This document shows positions 20,785-33,851 of a DNA stretch of 64,000 nucleotides, piece after piece. The notes under the pieces are model-generated. The model saw nothing but the letters and a program-made list of their open reading frames with translations. It searched no databases and was not told where the DNA came from. Origin of the DNA: Apostichopus japonicus (taxonomy: Eukaryota; Echinodermata; Holothuroidea; Aspidochirotida; Stichopodidae); the NCBI RefSeq assembly GCF_037975245.1, contig NC_092576.1, positions 17,504,111-17,568,110 of the forward strand, in the 5' to 3' direction. Position numbers and translations under genes: made by a program. Numbering within the stretch: the stretch's first letter is position 1; each line of letters begins with the position of its first letter.

Positions 20785-23700
20785 CAGAGCCGTATATAGA
20801 GAGAGTTTGGCCAACCATGTAACCGATTTGGATTGGTCGAGAGGGAAAACGCCCACACAGGGTGGTAAAATAGGTCCACTTGAAATCTTTATAGCAGGCG
20901 ACACGCATACTCACAGTGTATAGACTATCGTTTGTGTACACGAAAAAAGTACGAAATTATGAAAGAAATGGTGCTGGGGATGCTGCAATCGGTCAGAACA
21001 TGGATATTGTTGTTTGATTTTCCGACTGACCATAAAAGAAGAGGAATTTTTTGGAAGTAGAAAGAACAAGATGGAGATCTAATGAAAAAAAGTCTGTGTA
21101 GCACTAGGCCCATACTAGCCATAGGCCCTAGTGTAATACGAGTAATGTACAAGCAATGCGAGAATTTTACGTTCAGACTGGTTTCTGTAATTACATTCAT
21201 GGCAATTCTCTCTCGTTTTACGATCCGCAAATTCGATTTCATTATGCCAGCTCTCCTAATCATAGGCATGGCAGTTTCAGTCGCACATATAGTTATCCTA
21301 ATTCCTAGTTATTGTATGCCTGGGCTATGCCTAGCCTAAAAAAGTATGTTTAATGTAAAAGGGTGGGCTAGCCTCTAGGCCCTAATCCTTAGTTAAGCCC
21401 GAAGCATAAGTTAAGCTTGGGCTTAGTTAGACCTGGACCATTCTTGCTATTACTACAACTGTTATAGCACATTACATAATATGGCACAGTATAAGGCCCA
21501 GTTAATCTAGGCCTAAGGAAAACAAAGTAGCCTAGGCCTAAACTAGTTAGGCTAGGTGAATACTCATTGGCAACTTGTGAGCTGTGTACACATACAGGCC
21601 TAATTATATAGACCCTTTTAGTATGCCATAAACAAGTGCCCAAATGGTTAAATGATCTTGGTTTGTGTTAATTGTCAGCATTGGCCTAGCCTTTTTAGGC
21701 TAACATGAATTCAGCCTAATTTGTTCTTCTTCAAAATTATAGCCTAGGCCTTGATTTAATTTGGATGCAGTCAACTATCATTTATCAAAGTAGCAGGGGC
21801 CTAGGCTACGTTTCAAAGACCACTAGGCCAAGGCTAAGTATGGTACTGGTAGCCTAGCCTTAGTCATATTTATTGCAAAGACTACCCTACACTCTTGTCT
21901 TGGTCACTGAATTATCTTAAGAGCCCTGTCACCACATGTTGATAAAGAAATGTTCAAACTATTGCGTAGGCCTAGCTTAGGCAATGCACGGTTTCGTTTG
22001 ACTGTTTTAAAGGAAGACTTGAAAAGTTAGTGTTAACTGGTATTTCATTAATAAGCAAAACTGTCTGTGCATTCCAATGGAGTGCAAATTAAGAGGGGGG
22101 GGGGGGATGCAGTATGATACACCTTTCAAGTTTTAACACATTATAAATGCACTTATGCCAGAAAGTCATTGCATCAGTAACTCCTTATTCCCATAATTGA
22201 CACCCACAATGACGATTGAAGTTAAAAAAATCTTTTTAAATTATCTTTAGACAGTAAATTTTAACTCCCTGAATTTCAGGACTTTTTTTACAAATCAAAG
22301 GTGACATGTGCTCTGAAGAAAAACTCCTAACATAAAAAGCCACAGTTAGCAGACTGTGATAAAGACGAACCTGGTGAGTGACTACTAGACTGAAATCCAG
22401 TTCCTGCAACCACAGCAATAAAGTCTTTGCCAATGCACTTGTGTGTTTGAAACTTTCAAATGGACACTCAATGGCAGTTGGTTAAGATATAAGGTTTTAC
22501 CTTCATCATGGAGAGTTGAAGGGAATCTGCCTCATCATCTGAATAATGGACTCAAGGATAGCAACAAATCATGATTGGATAATGATTTTGAGCAAGTAAA
22601 TATCTGGCAATTTGAATGTTTGTATTATTTTTTTACATATTATTTAAGCTGTTTAGCTCACACACAAGCAAATGATCAAGTGACAACAACCGATGCAGTA
22701 TATTTAAAGGTATTGAAGACTCGCCCTAAACCGCATGCCGCGCTCTGAAAAAGTTTACTTTCCGTTGCTTGCAAGTGAAGTTTTTTTTGTGTCGCTACAA
22801 AATGCAGACAGTAATGTAACCTGATACCTTGTTATCTTTTATCTAGACCTGAGATGTCCACGCTGCTATGTGCACTGTGTTGTGGGTATTGACCGTGATG
22901 TTTGTATGGACTGTACACTAATTTCTATTTACAGATGGTAGCAAGTTGTGTGTGTATTTTCTGGGATCAATGGTGGTGTCTAACACTTCTGTTACACCGC
23001 ATTCGAAACTAGGTCAGATAACCGGCATGAGACGTTTCTTTGTGCGGGAGTCTTCACACCCTTTAAGGAGAAGTATTTATATCCCATAAATAGAGAAAGA
23101 ATTATGTTTCAATTGGTAGCATGCAACTTAAAATTTTGCAAACATTAGATACAATCAAACAATAACAAGGTTCATTTACAAGGTAATCTACTGCCCTTTA
23201 TTTCACATTAGTCTGTCACATCAGAAGGTCACAGCTTTCAATAATTATACAAATTCCCTTGATGGGTGCTTCGTTAGATTCCTGCAATTTTCAAGTTTAT
23301 CAATGTAATAAGTTCTGAATGTGGCAATGTGGAGAAGCTTTGGGATAATCTGTGGATAAGACTGCCAGACTATCAACAAGATTCCACATCCATGCAACTC
23401 CAACTGTTTCCTTCACCTCCTTGCAGATGTACCACATGTCCAAAAAAAAAGTCAGCATTGGTTAATGTAATTAAAATCTGGCTTCCTCCTGAGCTGGCAA
23501 ATACACATGAATTGTCAAGTACAGAGGTCAGTGTGAAACCACTGAAAGATCTTCTCAGCTTTCAAGAAAACAAAGACTTGAAGCCAAATTGACAGAGGCC
23601 ACACTGATACCATTCCACTCTCATAAGATGAAGGTATCACACACACTTCATTTTGCTTCTGCGATGCAGTGCCTGGTAGACTGTGAGGGTCACCCAATGG

Positions 23701-25369
23701 ATGTTTTAACAACTGCCTGGTTTATAGAGCTCTGCAACAGATAATTCATCCTGATGTCTAGTCGTCATCCTGTCATGGCCTTGAGCAAGTTGAACCCACT
23801 TCAACACAAAGCAGCTATTGAATTATTGTCTAGGTACTGTCAAATCCACATCACCATCATTGCTGGTTCCAGCTACGTCGACCATAATAAAAGAGTACAA
23901 TGAGGGTTTTTTAATTCACCCAACAGAGCTTGCATTCCAGTACCTTTGGGCAGCTGAAAAGATATTCAGAAATTGTTATATAAGTGTGTTTGTATGCATG
24001 CATATGTGTGATTTTCTTGCTTTACAGAACAGCTCCATTTTGATAAGCTATGTAACGTGGAAACCTGCCAATCATATGTTTGAAATAGGACAGGCTGAAA
24101 CGATTCTTAAATGAAACGCTTAATGACTTCTTGCATTTTTAAACATCACTGTTCAGGTAAGGCCAGTAAGGGCAGTATGAAGAATAAGTAACAATTAATA
24201 ATTATCATTATGGCCATTTGCTGTCTGCATAATAACAAACTGAATGATGTCATCAGCCCTGTGCTCAGTTGACAACACTGACAAGTAGGCACACTATGTC
24301 AGTGTGATCCATGAAACCTTATTATGGACATGACCGTATAGTATATATGTTAATGGAAAATACATAAGCTACAACATACACCAGTATTCAGTTGTTGCAG
24401 GTTTTTTTTTTCTCGACAGACCCATTCAATCTGTTGCACCTACTATAGCATAGTACTACATTCCTGAGAAATTAACACCACAATATTAGTCTTAGGTTTT
24501 CCCACAGACTCCCAACTATTGCTAACTCCTACACTCAAGTATATAGTTTAGTTTAATAGAAAAAAGACCAGGAGAGACATTCAAGTCCCCATTAAGGACC
24601 CTAAGGCTATACGAGAGAAATAAAACCGAGGACATCAAATGTCATACCCAATTACAATGCTTAATGTACTCATCCAAAGTATTCTTAAACCCATTCACAC
24701 TACTTTCAATTCAACCTTCTCAGGCAAACCATTCCATCCATTCACAACCCTTGTATAAGTTGTATTAGACTTTAGAGAAAAAGTTATGCCGAATATTAAT
24801 CCTACTATGTAACTTCTGGAGTTTAATACAATGACCTCTGGTACAACTACTTTTGGCAAACCTGAAAAGATCAGTGAAGCATAAATTGTCATTTTATGTG
24901 TAGGCCTACTTTATTTAATTGAAGGATCTATTAATGTAGGCCTGATGCTATAGTTGTGCGTCTGTAATCTAGCCTAGCCAGGACTGTGATGTGTGCTTTT
25001 CGTTTGTATGACTAAAGTAGGACTAGTAGTATGAGGCGTAAAATAAAACAAGTGTAATGACAGGTTTTCAGCTAGTTTTCTATGCATTTCAGGTGTGAAG
25101 GTAAACGTAAACTTTGTCATTAACTAATGCATACTCTAATTCATTACCTGATATCCATTTTGTTCCTCGTATGCATGTCAAAATCTGACATTCTGAGTCG
25201 CTTCGTTTGTTCGCAACGAGCACAGTGTGCAAAGCTGCTATATATTGTGTGTGGTGTTTTTCGTGTTTCGCGCAACTGGTAACGACAACTGGACCTATTT
25301 TGATGCCCATGGTTTGCGTGTGACGTCACAAATCGCCAGTTGGTCAAACTCTCTCTATATACGGCTCTG
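20785..25369 (+). mobile_element. P-superfamily DNA transposon, copy a
   Basis: 4585 bp bounded by 30-bp inverted repeats beginning CAGAGCCGTATATAGAGAGA and ending with the complement, flanked by the 8-bp duplication. The interior is rich in GCCTAGGCCTA words (21350-21870) and carries a decayed transposase on the plus strand. It is absent from units 1 and 3, so it inserted after those units split. It differs by several percent from the adjacent copy b. Confidence 0.88.
23311..24112 (+). pseudogene. P-type transposase remnant (copy a)
   Basis: 23329-23592 encodes a segment ending PLKDLLSFQENKDLK, as found just before the conserved core of P/THAP9-type transposases. A deletion of about 7 bp relative to copy b then shifts the frame. 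A C-terminal piece, 23818-24112, resembles the end of P-type transposases (PTELAFQYLWAAEKIFRN). No THAP zinc finger was identified upstream. Not functional as read. Confidence 0.6.
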
Positions 25370-25407
25370 GTTTCCGTCAGAGCCGTATATAGAGAGAGTT
25401 TGGCCAA
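25340..25407. repeat. Head-to-tail junction of two P-type transposons
   Basis: The right inverted repeat of copy a (25340-25369), the 8-bp GTTTCCGT, and the left inverted repeat of copy b (25378-25407) follow without any other base, making a 68-bp near-perfect palindrome. This shows that both copies used the same target octamer. Confidence 0.9.
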
Positions 25408-27343
25408 CCATGTAACCGATTTGGATTGGTCGAGAGGGACAACGCCCACACAGGGTGGTAAAATAGGTCCACTTGAAAACTTTATAGCAGGCGACAGGCA
25501 TACTCACAGTGTATAGACGTTCGTTTGTGTACACGAAAAAGTACGAAATTATGAAAGAAATGGTGCTGGGGATGCTGCAATCGGTCAGGACATGGATTTT
25601 GTTGTTTGCTTTTCCGACTGACCATGAAAGAAGAAGAATTTTGGGAAGTAGAAAGAACAAGGTGGAGATCTAATGAAAAAAATCTGTGTAGCCTAGGCCG
25701 CCGTAGCCCTAGTAGTACTATAATACGAGTAATGTACAAGCAATGCGAGAATTTTACGTTCAGACTGGTTTTTAAATTTGTAATTACATTATGGCTATTC
25801 TCTCTCGTTTTACGATCCACAAATTCTATTTTATTGTGCCAGCTTTCCTAATCATATGCACGGCAGTTTCAGTCGCACATATAGCTATCCTAATTCCTAG
25901 TTATTGTATGCCTGGGTTATGCCTAGCCTAAAATGTATAACTTTTAGTTTAATGTAAAAGGGTGGGCCCGGATTAGCGTAAAGCCCTAATCCTAAGTTAA
26001 GCCCGAAGCATAAGTTAGGTCTGGGCTTAGTTAGGCCTGGACCATTCTTGCTATTACTACAACTGTTATAGGACATTACATAATATGGCACAGTATAAGG
26101 CCCAATTAAACTAGGCCTAAGGAAAACAAAGTAGCCTAGGCCTAAACTAGTAAGGCTAGGTCTATATTCATTGGCTACTTTGTTAATATTGGTTAAATGG
26201 TCTTGGTTTGAAATGTTCATCGTCAGCATTGGCCTAGCCTATTTAGGCTAACATGAATTCAGCCTAATTTTTTCTTCCTCAAAAGTATAGCCTAGGCCTT
26301 GGTTTAATTTGGATGCAGTCAACTATCATTTACAAAAGTAGCATGGGCCTAGGCTACATTTCAAAGATCACTAGGCCAAGGCTAATTATGGTACTGGTAG
26401 CCTAGCATTAGTTATGCCAAGTTAGCAGACTGTGTTAAAGACAAACCTAGTGAGTGACTATTAGACTGAAATCCAGTTCCTGCAACCACAGCAATAAAGT
26501 CTTTGTTTTAATCAATGCACTTGTGTGTTTGAAACTTTCAAATAGACACTCAGTGGCAGTTGGTTAAGATATAAGGTTTTACCTTCATCATGGAGAGTTG
26601 AAAGGAATCTGCCTCATCATCTGAATAATGGACTCAAGGATAGCATCAAATCATGATTGGATAATAATTTTGAGCAAGTAAATATCTGGCAATTTGAATG
26701 TTTGTATTAATTTTTACATATTATTTAGGCTGTTTTGCTCACACACAAGCAAATGATCAAGTGACAACAACCGACGCAGTATATTTAAAGGCATTGAAGA
26801 CTCGCCCCAAACCGCGTGCCGCGCTCTGAAAAAGTTTACTTTCCGTTGCAAGTGAAGTTTTCTTCTTGTCGCTACAAAATGCAGACAGTAATGAAACCTT
26901 ATACCTTAATTGTTATCTTTTATCTAGACCTGAGATGTCCACGCTGCTATGTGCACTGTGTTGTGGGTATTGACCATGATGTATGTATTGACTGTACACT
27001 AATGTCTATTTACCGACGGTAGCAAGCTGTGTGTGTATTTTCTGGGATCAATGGTGGTGTCTAACACTTCTGTTACACCTCATTCGAAACTAGGTCAGAT
27101 TAACGGCATTGGACGTTTCTTTGTGCGGGAGTCTTCACACCCTTTAAGGAGAAGTATTTATATCCCATTTATAGAGAAAGAATTATGTTTCAATTGGTAG
27201 CATGCAACTATAAATTTGCAAACATTAGATACAATCAAACAAATAACAAGGTTCATTTACAAGGTAATCTACTGCCCTATATTTCACATTAATCTGTCAC
27301 ATCAGAATGTCACAGCTTTCAATAATTATACAAACAAACTCCC

Positions 27344-28218
27344 TTGATGGGTGCTTGGTTAGATTCCTGCAATTTTCAAGTTTTCAATGTAATAAGTTCT
27401 GAATGTGGCAATGTGGAGAAGCTTTGGGATAATCTGTGGATAAGACTGACAGACTATCAACAAGATTCCACATCCATGCAACTCCAACAACTTCCTGCAC
27501 CTCCTTGCAGATGTACCAAATGTCCAAAAAAAAGTCAGCATTGGTTAATGCACTTAAATCTGGCTTCCTTCTCAGCTGGCAAATACACATGAATCGTCAA
27601 GTACAGAGGTCAGTGTGAAACCACTGAAAGATCTTCTCAGCTTTCAAGAAAACAAAGACTTGAAGCTATCTCCCAAATTAACAGAGGCCACACGTACACC
27701 ATCCAGCTCTCATAAGATGAAGGTATCACACACACTTCATTTTGCTTCTGTGATGCGGTGCCTGGTAGACTGTGAGGGTCACCCAATGGATGTTTTAACA
27801 ACTGCCTGGTTTATAGAGCTCTGCAACAGATGGTTCAACCTGATGTCGAGTCGTCATCCTGTCATGGCCTTGAGCAAAGTGAACCCATTTCAACACAAAG
27901 CAGCTTTTAAAGTGCTTGTCAGACAAACTTTGTCTAGGTACTGTCAAATCCACATCACCATCATTGCTGGTTCCAGATAAGCCGACCATAATAAAAGACT
28001 ACAATGAGGGTTGTTTAATTCACCCAACAGAGCTTGCAATCCAGTACCTTTGGGCAGCTGAAAAGATATTCAGAAACTGTTATATGGGTGTGTTTGTGTG
28101 CATGCATATGTGTGATTTTCTTGCTTTACAGAACAGCTTCTTTTTGATAAGCTATGTAACGTGGAAACCTGCCAATCATATGTTTGAAAGAGGACAGGCT
28201 GAAACGGTTCTTAAATGA
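27344..28218 (+). pseudogene. P-type transposase remnant (copy b)
   Basis: The better preserved copy. 27615-27980 reads VKPLKDLLSFQENKDLKLSP and KMKVSHTLHFASV, then DVLTTAWFIELCNRWFNLMS and SRHPVMALSKVNP. This matches the sequence of blocks in P-element/THAP9 transposases (K-M-K-V, F-I-x-x-x-N, L-x-S-R). A frame change near 27960 leads to a C-terminal block with GCLIHPTELAIQYLWAAEKI. The reading upstream (27344-27592) is in a different frame. The N-terminal DNA-binding domain is not seen. Confidence 0.68.
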
Positions 28219-29109
28219 AAAGCTTAAAGACTTCTTGCATTTTAATACATCACTGTTCAGGTTAGGCCAGTAATGGCAGTATGAAGAATAAGTAACAATT
28301 TAATAATTATAATTATGGCCATTGCTGTCTGCATAATAACAAACTGAATGATTTCATCAGCCTTGTGCTCAGTTGACAGAACTGACAAGTAGGCGTAATA
28401 TGTCAGTGTGATCCATGTAACCTTATTAAGGACATGAGCGTATGGTATATGTTTTTGGAAAATACATAAGCTACAACATTCACCAGTATCCAGTTGTTGC
28501 AGGATATTTTTCTCGACAGACCCATTTAATCTATTACACCTACCATAGCCTAGTACTACATTCCTGAGAAATTAACACCACAATATCAGTCTTAGGTTTT
28601 CCCACAGACTCTCAACTATTGCTCACTCTTACACTCAAGTATATAGTTTAGTTAAGTAGAAGAAAGGATCAGAAGGGACACTCAAGTCCCCATCAAGAAC
28701 CCTACTGAATATGAGAGAAATAAAACCGAAGACCCAAAAGGCATACCCGATTATATTGCATAATGTACTCATCCAAAGCATTCTTAAACCCATTCACACT
28801 AATTCCCACTCACATTAATTGCCATTTTAAGTAAATGCCTACACTATTCAATTGAAGGATCTATTACTGTAGGCCTAAAGCAGGAAGCAGGACACTTCGC
28901 CCAACAACCATTTCGCCCAACTGCCATTTCGCCCAACCTTACCATTTCGCCCAACCAGCCTGGTCATTTCGCCCAACCAGCCTGGTCATTTCGCCCAACC
29001 AGCCTGGTCATTTCGCCCAACCAGCCTGGTCATTTCGCCCAACCAGCCTGGTCATTTCGCCCAACCAGCCTGGTCATTTCGCCCAACCTTGATTAAATAT
29101 GATACTTGA

Positions 29110-29570
29110 AAAGTAAACGTTCGGGAATTGTTAAAGTTACAGGATACGAACCGAATATTAAGGAAACTTGAGGACCGATCAGTGTGTTGGGGGTTAGGTT
29201 TGATAGTAAACGTTCGAATATTAAGGAATATTAAGGAAACTTGAAGTCCTTTTCTTTGTATAACTTTAGTAAGGAAACGTTACAGAATACGAACCGAATA
29301 TTAAGGAATCTTGAGGATGGATCAGTGTTTTAGGGGTTAGGTTTGATAGGTTTGATAGTAAACGGTCGGGAATTGTTAACGTTACGGGATACGAACCGAG
29401 TATTAAGGAAACTTGAAGTCGTGGTTAAATTGATTAGGCCTACATATGTGATTACATATGTGGTTACATTGATAAATATTACGGACGGGTTTTATATATA
29501 TATTGTTTTTCACTTAACGTTCCGGAATTGTTAGTCAGTAGGATGGACCAGTATTTTAGGGGTTAGGTTT
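29110..29570. repeat. Degenerate tandem repeat inside foldback-like element
   Basis: Three imperfect copies of a 150-190-bp unit containing GGATACGAACCGAATATTAAGG and TTAGGGGTTAGGTTTGATAG, with partial units between them. Confidence 0.6.
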
Positions 29571-30165
29571 GATAGGTTTTTATGAAGACCGATTCCCCTG
29601 TGTTTGTATAACATTAGATTAACACTATGTAGAACTAGATAAACACATAACTGCTGTGAACAATACCCTTGATTAATGCCTGGCGGACTTGATAAACCTT
29701 GACCGAAGTCATCAAGCAGAACAATAGGTGTGGAATAATAAACCACAAACAATAGGCCTCCGATAAACGTCTGGTTGACCGGATTAACGCTTGGCTGACC
29801 AAAACAATAACTGCGGATTACTGACTCACAAATGCAATAACATCAATTATTGACATCAGCCTGTCAATCACATGGGATAAACCCAAAGGATGGATAAAAG
29901 CCCTGCCCTCGTTTGAGTTGGGCACAGTACAATCTGTTCCGAACATCATTCCACACCAAGATTCAACTCTATCAGACTTCAGCTCCAAATCGCCGAAGTT
30001 AGTATGGCATCTCTCTTTCCTGAACGGACCAACGATGTGAGGTTACACAGCTCCTGAACTATCCTCCAGAAAGATGAAAACTACAGTTCCTCAAATATGC
30101 AAACGGCTCTTCTTAGGGCCACTTAATGCTCCAGAAAAAGACAACTATTCAGTTCCTCAAACATG

Positions 30166-30590
30166 CCGATTCTCCTTTGTTTTTATAATAACATAACTTC
30201 CATATAATAATAATAATATAACTACCAATAATATAACCCAAAATAAATCAAATTGAACTAGTGAAATAGAAACGGTTATATTATTCCACAACGGTTCCCC
30301 TTTGTGTGTATAATATTATAACTTCCAAAAAATAACAATATAACTTCCAATAATTTAACCCAAAATAAATAAAATTGAATTAGTGAAATAGAAACGGTTA
30401 TATTATTCCACACCGATTCCTCTTTGTTTATATAATAATATAACTTCCATATAATAATAATAATAATATAACTACCAATAATATAACCCAAAATAAATCA
30501 AATTGAACTAGTGAAATAGAAACGGTTATATTATTCCACACCGATTCCCCTTTGTTTGTATAATAATATAACTTCCATTGTATGCGTAAA
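30166..30590. repeat. About 125-bp tandem repeat inside foldback-like element
   Basis: Units starting CCGATTCCCCTTTGTTTGTA at about 30166, 30291, 30413 and 30541 are spaced 122-128 bp apart. They share AACCCAAAATAAATCAAATT and GAAACGGTTATATTATTCCA. A partial unit occurs at about 30690-30745. Confidence 0.8.
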
Positions 30591-31370
30591 CGCCTAAAGT
30601 AGTGTAATCCTCCCATTATACCCGAAATAACTGCTCAGACTCCGATCGATATCGAGCGGACCTCACTTTATTTACCTATTACGAAGTAACCTTACCCAAA
30701 ATAAATCAAATTGAACTGGTGGAATAGAAAAAGTAATATTATTCTGACTGAATATTAGTAAAAATAAGGTTGGGCGAAATGACCAACACGGTTGGGCGAA
30801 ATGACCAACACGGTTGGGCGAAATGACCAACACGGTTGGGCGAACTGACCATGCTGGTTGGGCGAAATGACCAACGCGGTTGGGCGAAATGACCAGGCTG
30901 GTTGGGCGAAATGGCAGTTGGGCGAAATGGTTGTTGGGCGAAGTGACTCGCAAGCCTAAAGCATAGTCGTGCGTCTGTGATGTAGCCTAGCCGGGACTGT
31001 GTGATGTGTGCTTTTCGTTTCTACTAGGCCTATGACTATGAGGTGTTAAATCAACAAGTGTAATGACAGGTTTTCAGCTAGTTTTATATTAATTTGCGGT
31101 GTGAAGATAAACATAAATGTCATTACCTTACGACTACTCTAATTACTTACCTGTTAAGCATTTCGCTCCCCGTATGCCTGCCAAAATCTGAGTCGCTTCG
31201 TTTATTCGTAATGGGTTCAGCTGCTATGCTATTGTGTTTGTGTGTGGTGTTTTTCGTGTTTCGCGCAACTGGTAACGACAACTGGACCTATTTTGATGCC
31301 CATGGTTTGCGTGTGACGTCACAAATCGCCAGTTGGCCAAACTCTCTCTATATACGGCTCTGGTTTCCGT

Positions 31371-32422
31371 CAACTGATAGCGCCCTCAATTACCCTTGTA
31401 GTATGGCTAATTCAAACTCACACCACTTCGACTTTCGACTTCGACCGCTCAACACGACGAGCTACCAATTACATTAATCGCCTACATTAATTGCATTATG
31501 ATTACTTTCGATCGGATTATTCTCATTGAGTTGGGAAACGTTCCTATCCGACCGCCATCGTTTTATTTTATTGGAGCAACCGTCCTTTATTTCGTTACAT
31601 AGACTTTTCATATTTTGTGAAGGATCTTAACATACTTTTAATTATGGATGGATCCTTTATTCCTATGAAGTTTTATCGCAACGGACAGACCCAGTGGACC
31701 GTAGTTATTATTTTTGCTGACGAACTGGTGAGTAATAGTTCCGTTTTAATTTGTTATCGCCAAATTGGTGACCCCAACGTTATCAGCCAGCATAAAAACT
31801 CTCCTTGAATTCCTACTTTGAGCCTTACTGTATTTCATTTTATATTGCCCTCGATTAGCTAACTGATTTCTCATTTCGTGGAGGTGTATAAAGTCAAATA
31901 TTCGTAACAGCTTTCTGTATTTGTGTGTAAATGTCCATTCATAGCGGCATATCATAACGCTTGTGGATTTTAGATTTTAATATTGTTTTTTTCATTGCGC
32001 ATCATTTTCACCGGCACGGCCTTCGACTAAGATCATGTGTAGCATTGCGTTCCCTTTCGAGGGGAATCGTGATACATACTTGAAGAGGATCACACAGTCA
32101 CATTCTCGATACATGGAGACTGGGGTTGAAAGCGAATCAGTCGTCTGGTGTTTCGTGCCCAGGTTCTTTCCTGGATGACCTTACTTAAGAAAAATTTCAT
32201 TTACTCTCAAACAGTCAGGGAGAATGATGTTGAAAGTAGGTCAGGTAAATTGTCTGGGTTGGTTGGTTTTGTGTCCATCCAAGCTCTATCTTGGGAAGCT
32301 TTTCTTTAAAGAGTATCATATTTCCCCAAACCAAGGTGAGTGTCAGATTAACATCATCTGGGGCCCGAGGCTCAAAATCCCTCCCCTTCTCACTCCCCCA
32401 CTGCCCTCCTCTACCTGGATAT
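31371..32422. other. Intergenic (unit 2), includes candidate exon copy
   Basis: Resumes the backbone at CAACTGATAGCGCCC. The 84-bp candidate exon (ATG to GTGAGT donor) is at 31644-31727. A 155-bp segment present in units 1 and 3 is missing at about 31880. No other gene is seen. Confidence 0.45.
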
Positions 32423-32926
32423 AAACCGAAAATTGCAAACCTGGTTGAGAAAGACTTAGATCGAATTGGAGAAGTATGGTATGACAACCAGCCGCTGGGG
32501 GTTAACACCCTTGGCAAAATGATGGTGAAGATTTCTGAAAAAGCAAAGCTGAGTCAGAAATACACAAACCACTGTGTTCGTGCAACAACTATTACAACAC
32601 TCAGTAATGCTGGCATCGAGACACGGGTCATTATGGCCATGAGTGGACACAGAAACGAGAGCAGTATAAAAAGTTACTGCCAATGCATCTAATTTACAGA
32701 AACGATCTTGTTCAAAAGTCTTGCAAGATGCCATCAGAGGTAAAGGACGCGAAAACATGGATCCGCACTCGAGTCTAGGCCAAAGTGTAGGCTGCACAGC
32801 TGTACAGCCTCCAACAATGACATTAACGTTACTGCTGCTGTTAGGGCTGAAACGTCTAACATGTCCAAACTGTTTTCCAAATGTTCTTTCCAAAGTCCTG
32901 TGAATGTTTACTTCCAAAATTCATAG
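32423..32926 (+). pseudogene. Crypton-type tyrosine recombinase fragment (unit 2)
   Basis: Counterpart of 8474-8975, with HCVR, GHRN and KSY boxes intact and the same extra T after SYCQ. A further small insertion near 32800 (GCTGTACAGCC against GCTGTTGCC in unit 1) disrupts the tail. Confidence 0.62.
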
Positions 32927-33546
32927 TGATATCCGTATTAAAACACCAAACAGTTGTGGATGCTTTGAGTTTAAATATATCCAGTATATGTCCGTAATTA
33001 AATGTTGGCAAGGCCGTTATGTTGCTCATAGTGTTATAAATTTAAAGTTAAACGACCGCAGTGCCAAGCACTGTGTAGTATGTACGTTCAAGTGAGTGTA
33101 CGTACGTACCGTACGTGTTCATTACAAGGCCTACTATGTTATCGTATGACTGTATACCATACCTACATGTTTTTCCCTAGAATGGGTGCTATGGGAACCA
33201 GAAGCTGTAGGGTATTGATATGATGAAGCCAACTAGTAATTGTTTGTAGTTCCTTGATATTGAGACCTTTCAAAAATAGTTTTATGGCCGCAATATTGCC
33301 AAACATTAGTTAAAATGTTATTATGGTTCATCTTTTATGAATGACAGCCTTTCAAAGACGTTTCCTTTATAATTATTCACTATCGTTCAGTATTACTTTA
33401 TAATTGCACATGTACATTGTAATGCTGGTTGTTAGTCGTTAATTCGACTTACGGGGCATCACTTTAATAAATCTTTGGTTATATGTAACCAAAAATGTTT
33501 TGTTTTATGATTTTCCCCCCACACAGATGGTAGTGTATGAATGAAC
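32927..33546. other. Intergenic, no gene seen
   Basis: Counterpart of 8976-9595, almost identical to unit 1. Confidence 0.45.
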
Positions 33547-33722
33547 GGGGTTAATGAACGGTCTAGCGTGCGTTACTCACATGATTAATGTACTCCGAGT
33601 GTGAATGCTATCGCTGGATGCACTCGGGCTCCGCTACGCTCCGCCCTCGTGCATCGCTTGCATTATCCCCCGATCGTGCATTAATCCTGTAAGTAACGCA
33701 CGCTAGACCGTTGATTAACCCC
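33547..33722. mobile_element. MITE with GGGGTTAAT inverted ends (unit 2)
   Basis: Same 176-bp element at the same backbone position as in unit 1, so it was inherited by duplication and is not a new insertion. Confidence 0.7.
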
Positions 33723-33851
33723 TTATTAAAATACCCAATCTTAAAGCGAAGACTTGAAAACCTTGAACTGATGTCTTCTTTACGAAACGAGAAAACTTCT
33801 ATAACTATAACTAGATATATTTATATATATTCTCTCACCTGACCGCTCTAG

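Larger units (their letters stand above)
28883..30953. mobile_element. Nested foldback-like element with minisatellite ends
   Basis: 2071 bp inserted in P-type copy b and flanked by a 10-bp duplication GCCTAAAGCA (28873-28882 and 30954-30963). The left arm (about 28895-29090) is a 22-bp minisatellite with core TTTCGCCCAACCAGCCTGGT repeated about six times. The right arm (about 30765-30945) is the inverse (GGTTGGGCGAAATGACC) repeated. Long inverted arms made of tandem repeats are the mark of foldback elements. The outermost bases match imperfectly (CACTTCGCCC core). No transposase is seen. Confidence 0.75.
25378..31362 (+). mobile_element. P-superfamily DNA transposon, copy b
   Basis: 5985 bp with the same 30-bp termini and the same 8-bp flank. 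It is longer than copy a because a 2.07-kb foldback-like element (28883-30953) is nested near its right end. A region matching 21870-22330 of copy a is missing. In aligned stretches, such as the one near 28560 against 24470, I see roughly 8% mismatch to copy a. Confidence 0.88.

Noticed and set aside
28895-29090. Regular 22-bp repeats resembling a CRISPR array
   Set aside because: There are no unique spacers, the repeats are directly tandem with an inverted partner array, and the context is an animal genome. They are foldback arms.
31094-31477. 127-codon plus-strand frame across the right end of P-type copy b
   Set aside because: It runs through the terminal inverted repeat and target duplication into backbone DNA. 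It exists only because of the insertion and shows no domain.
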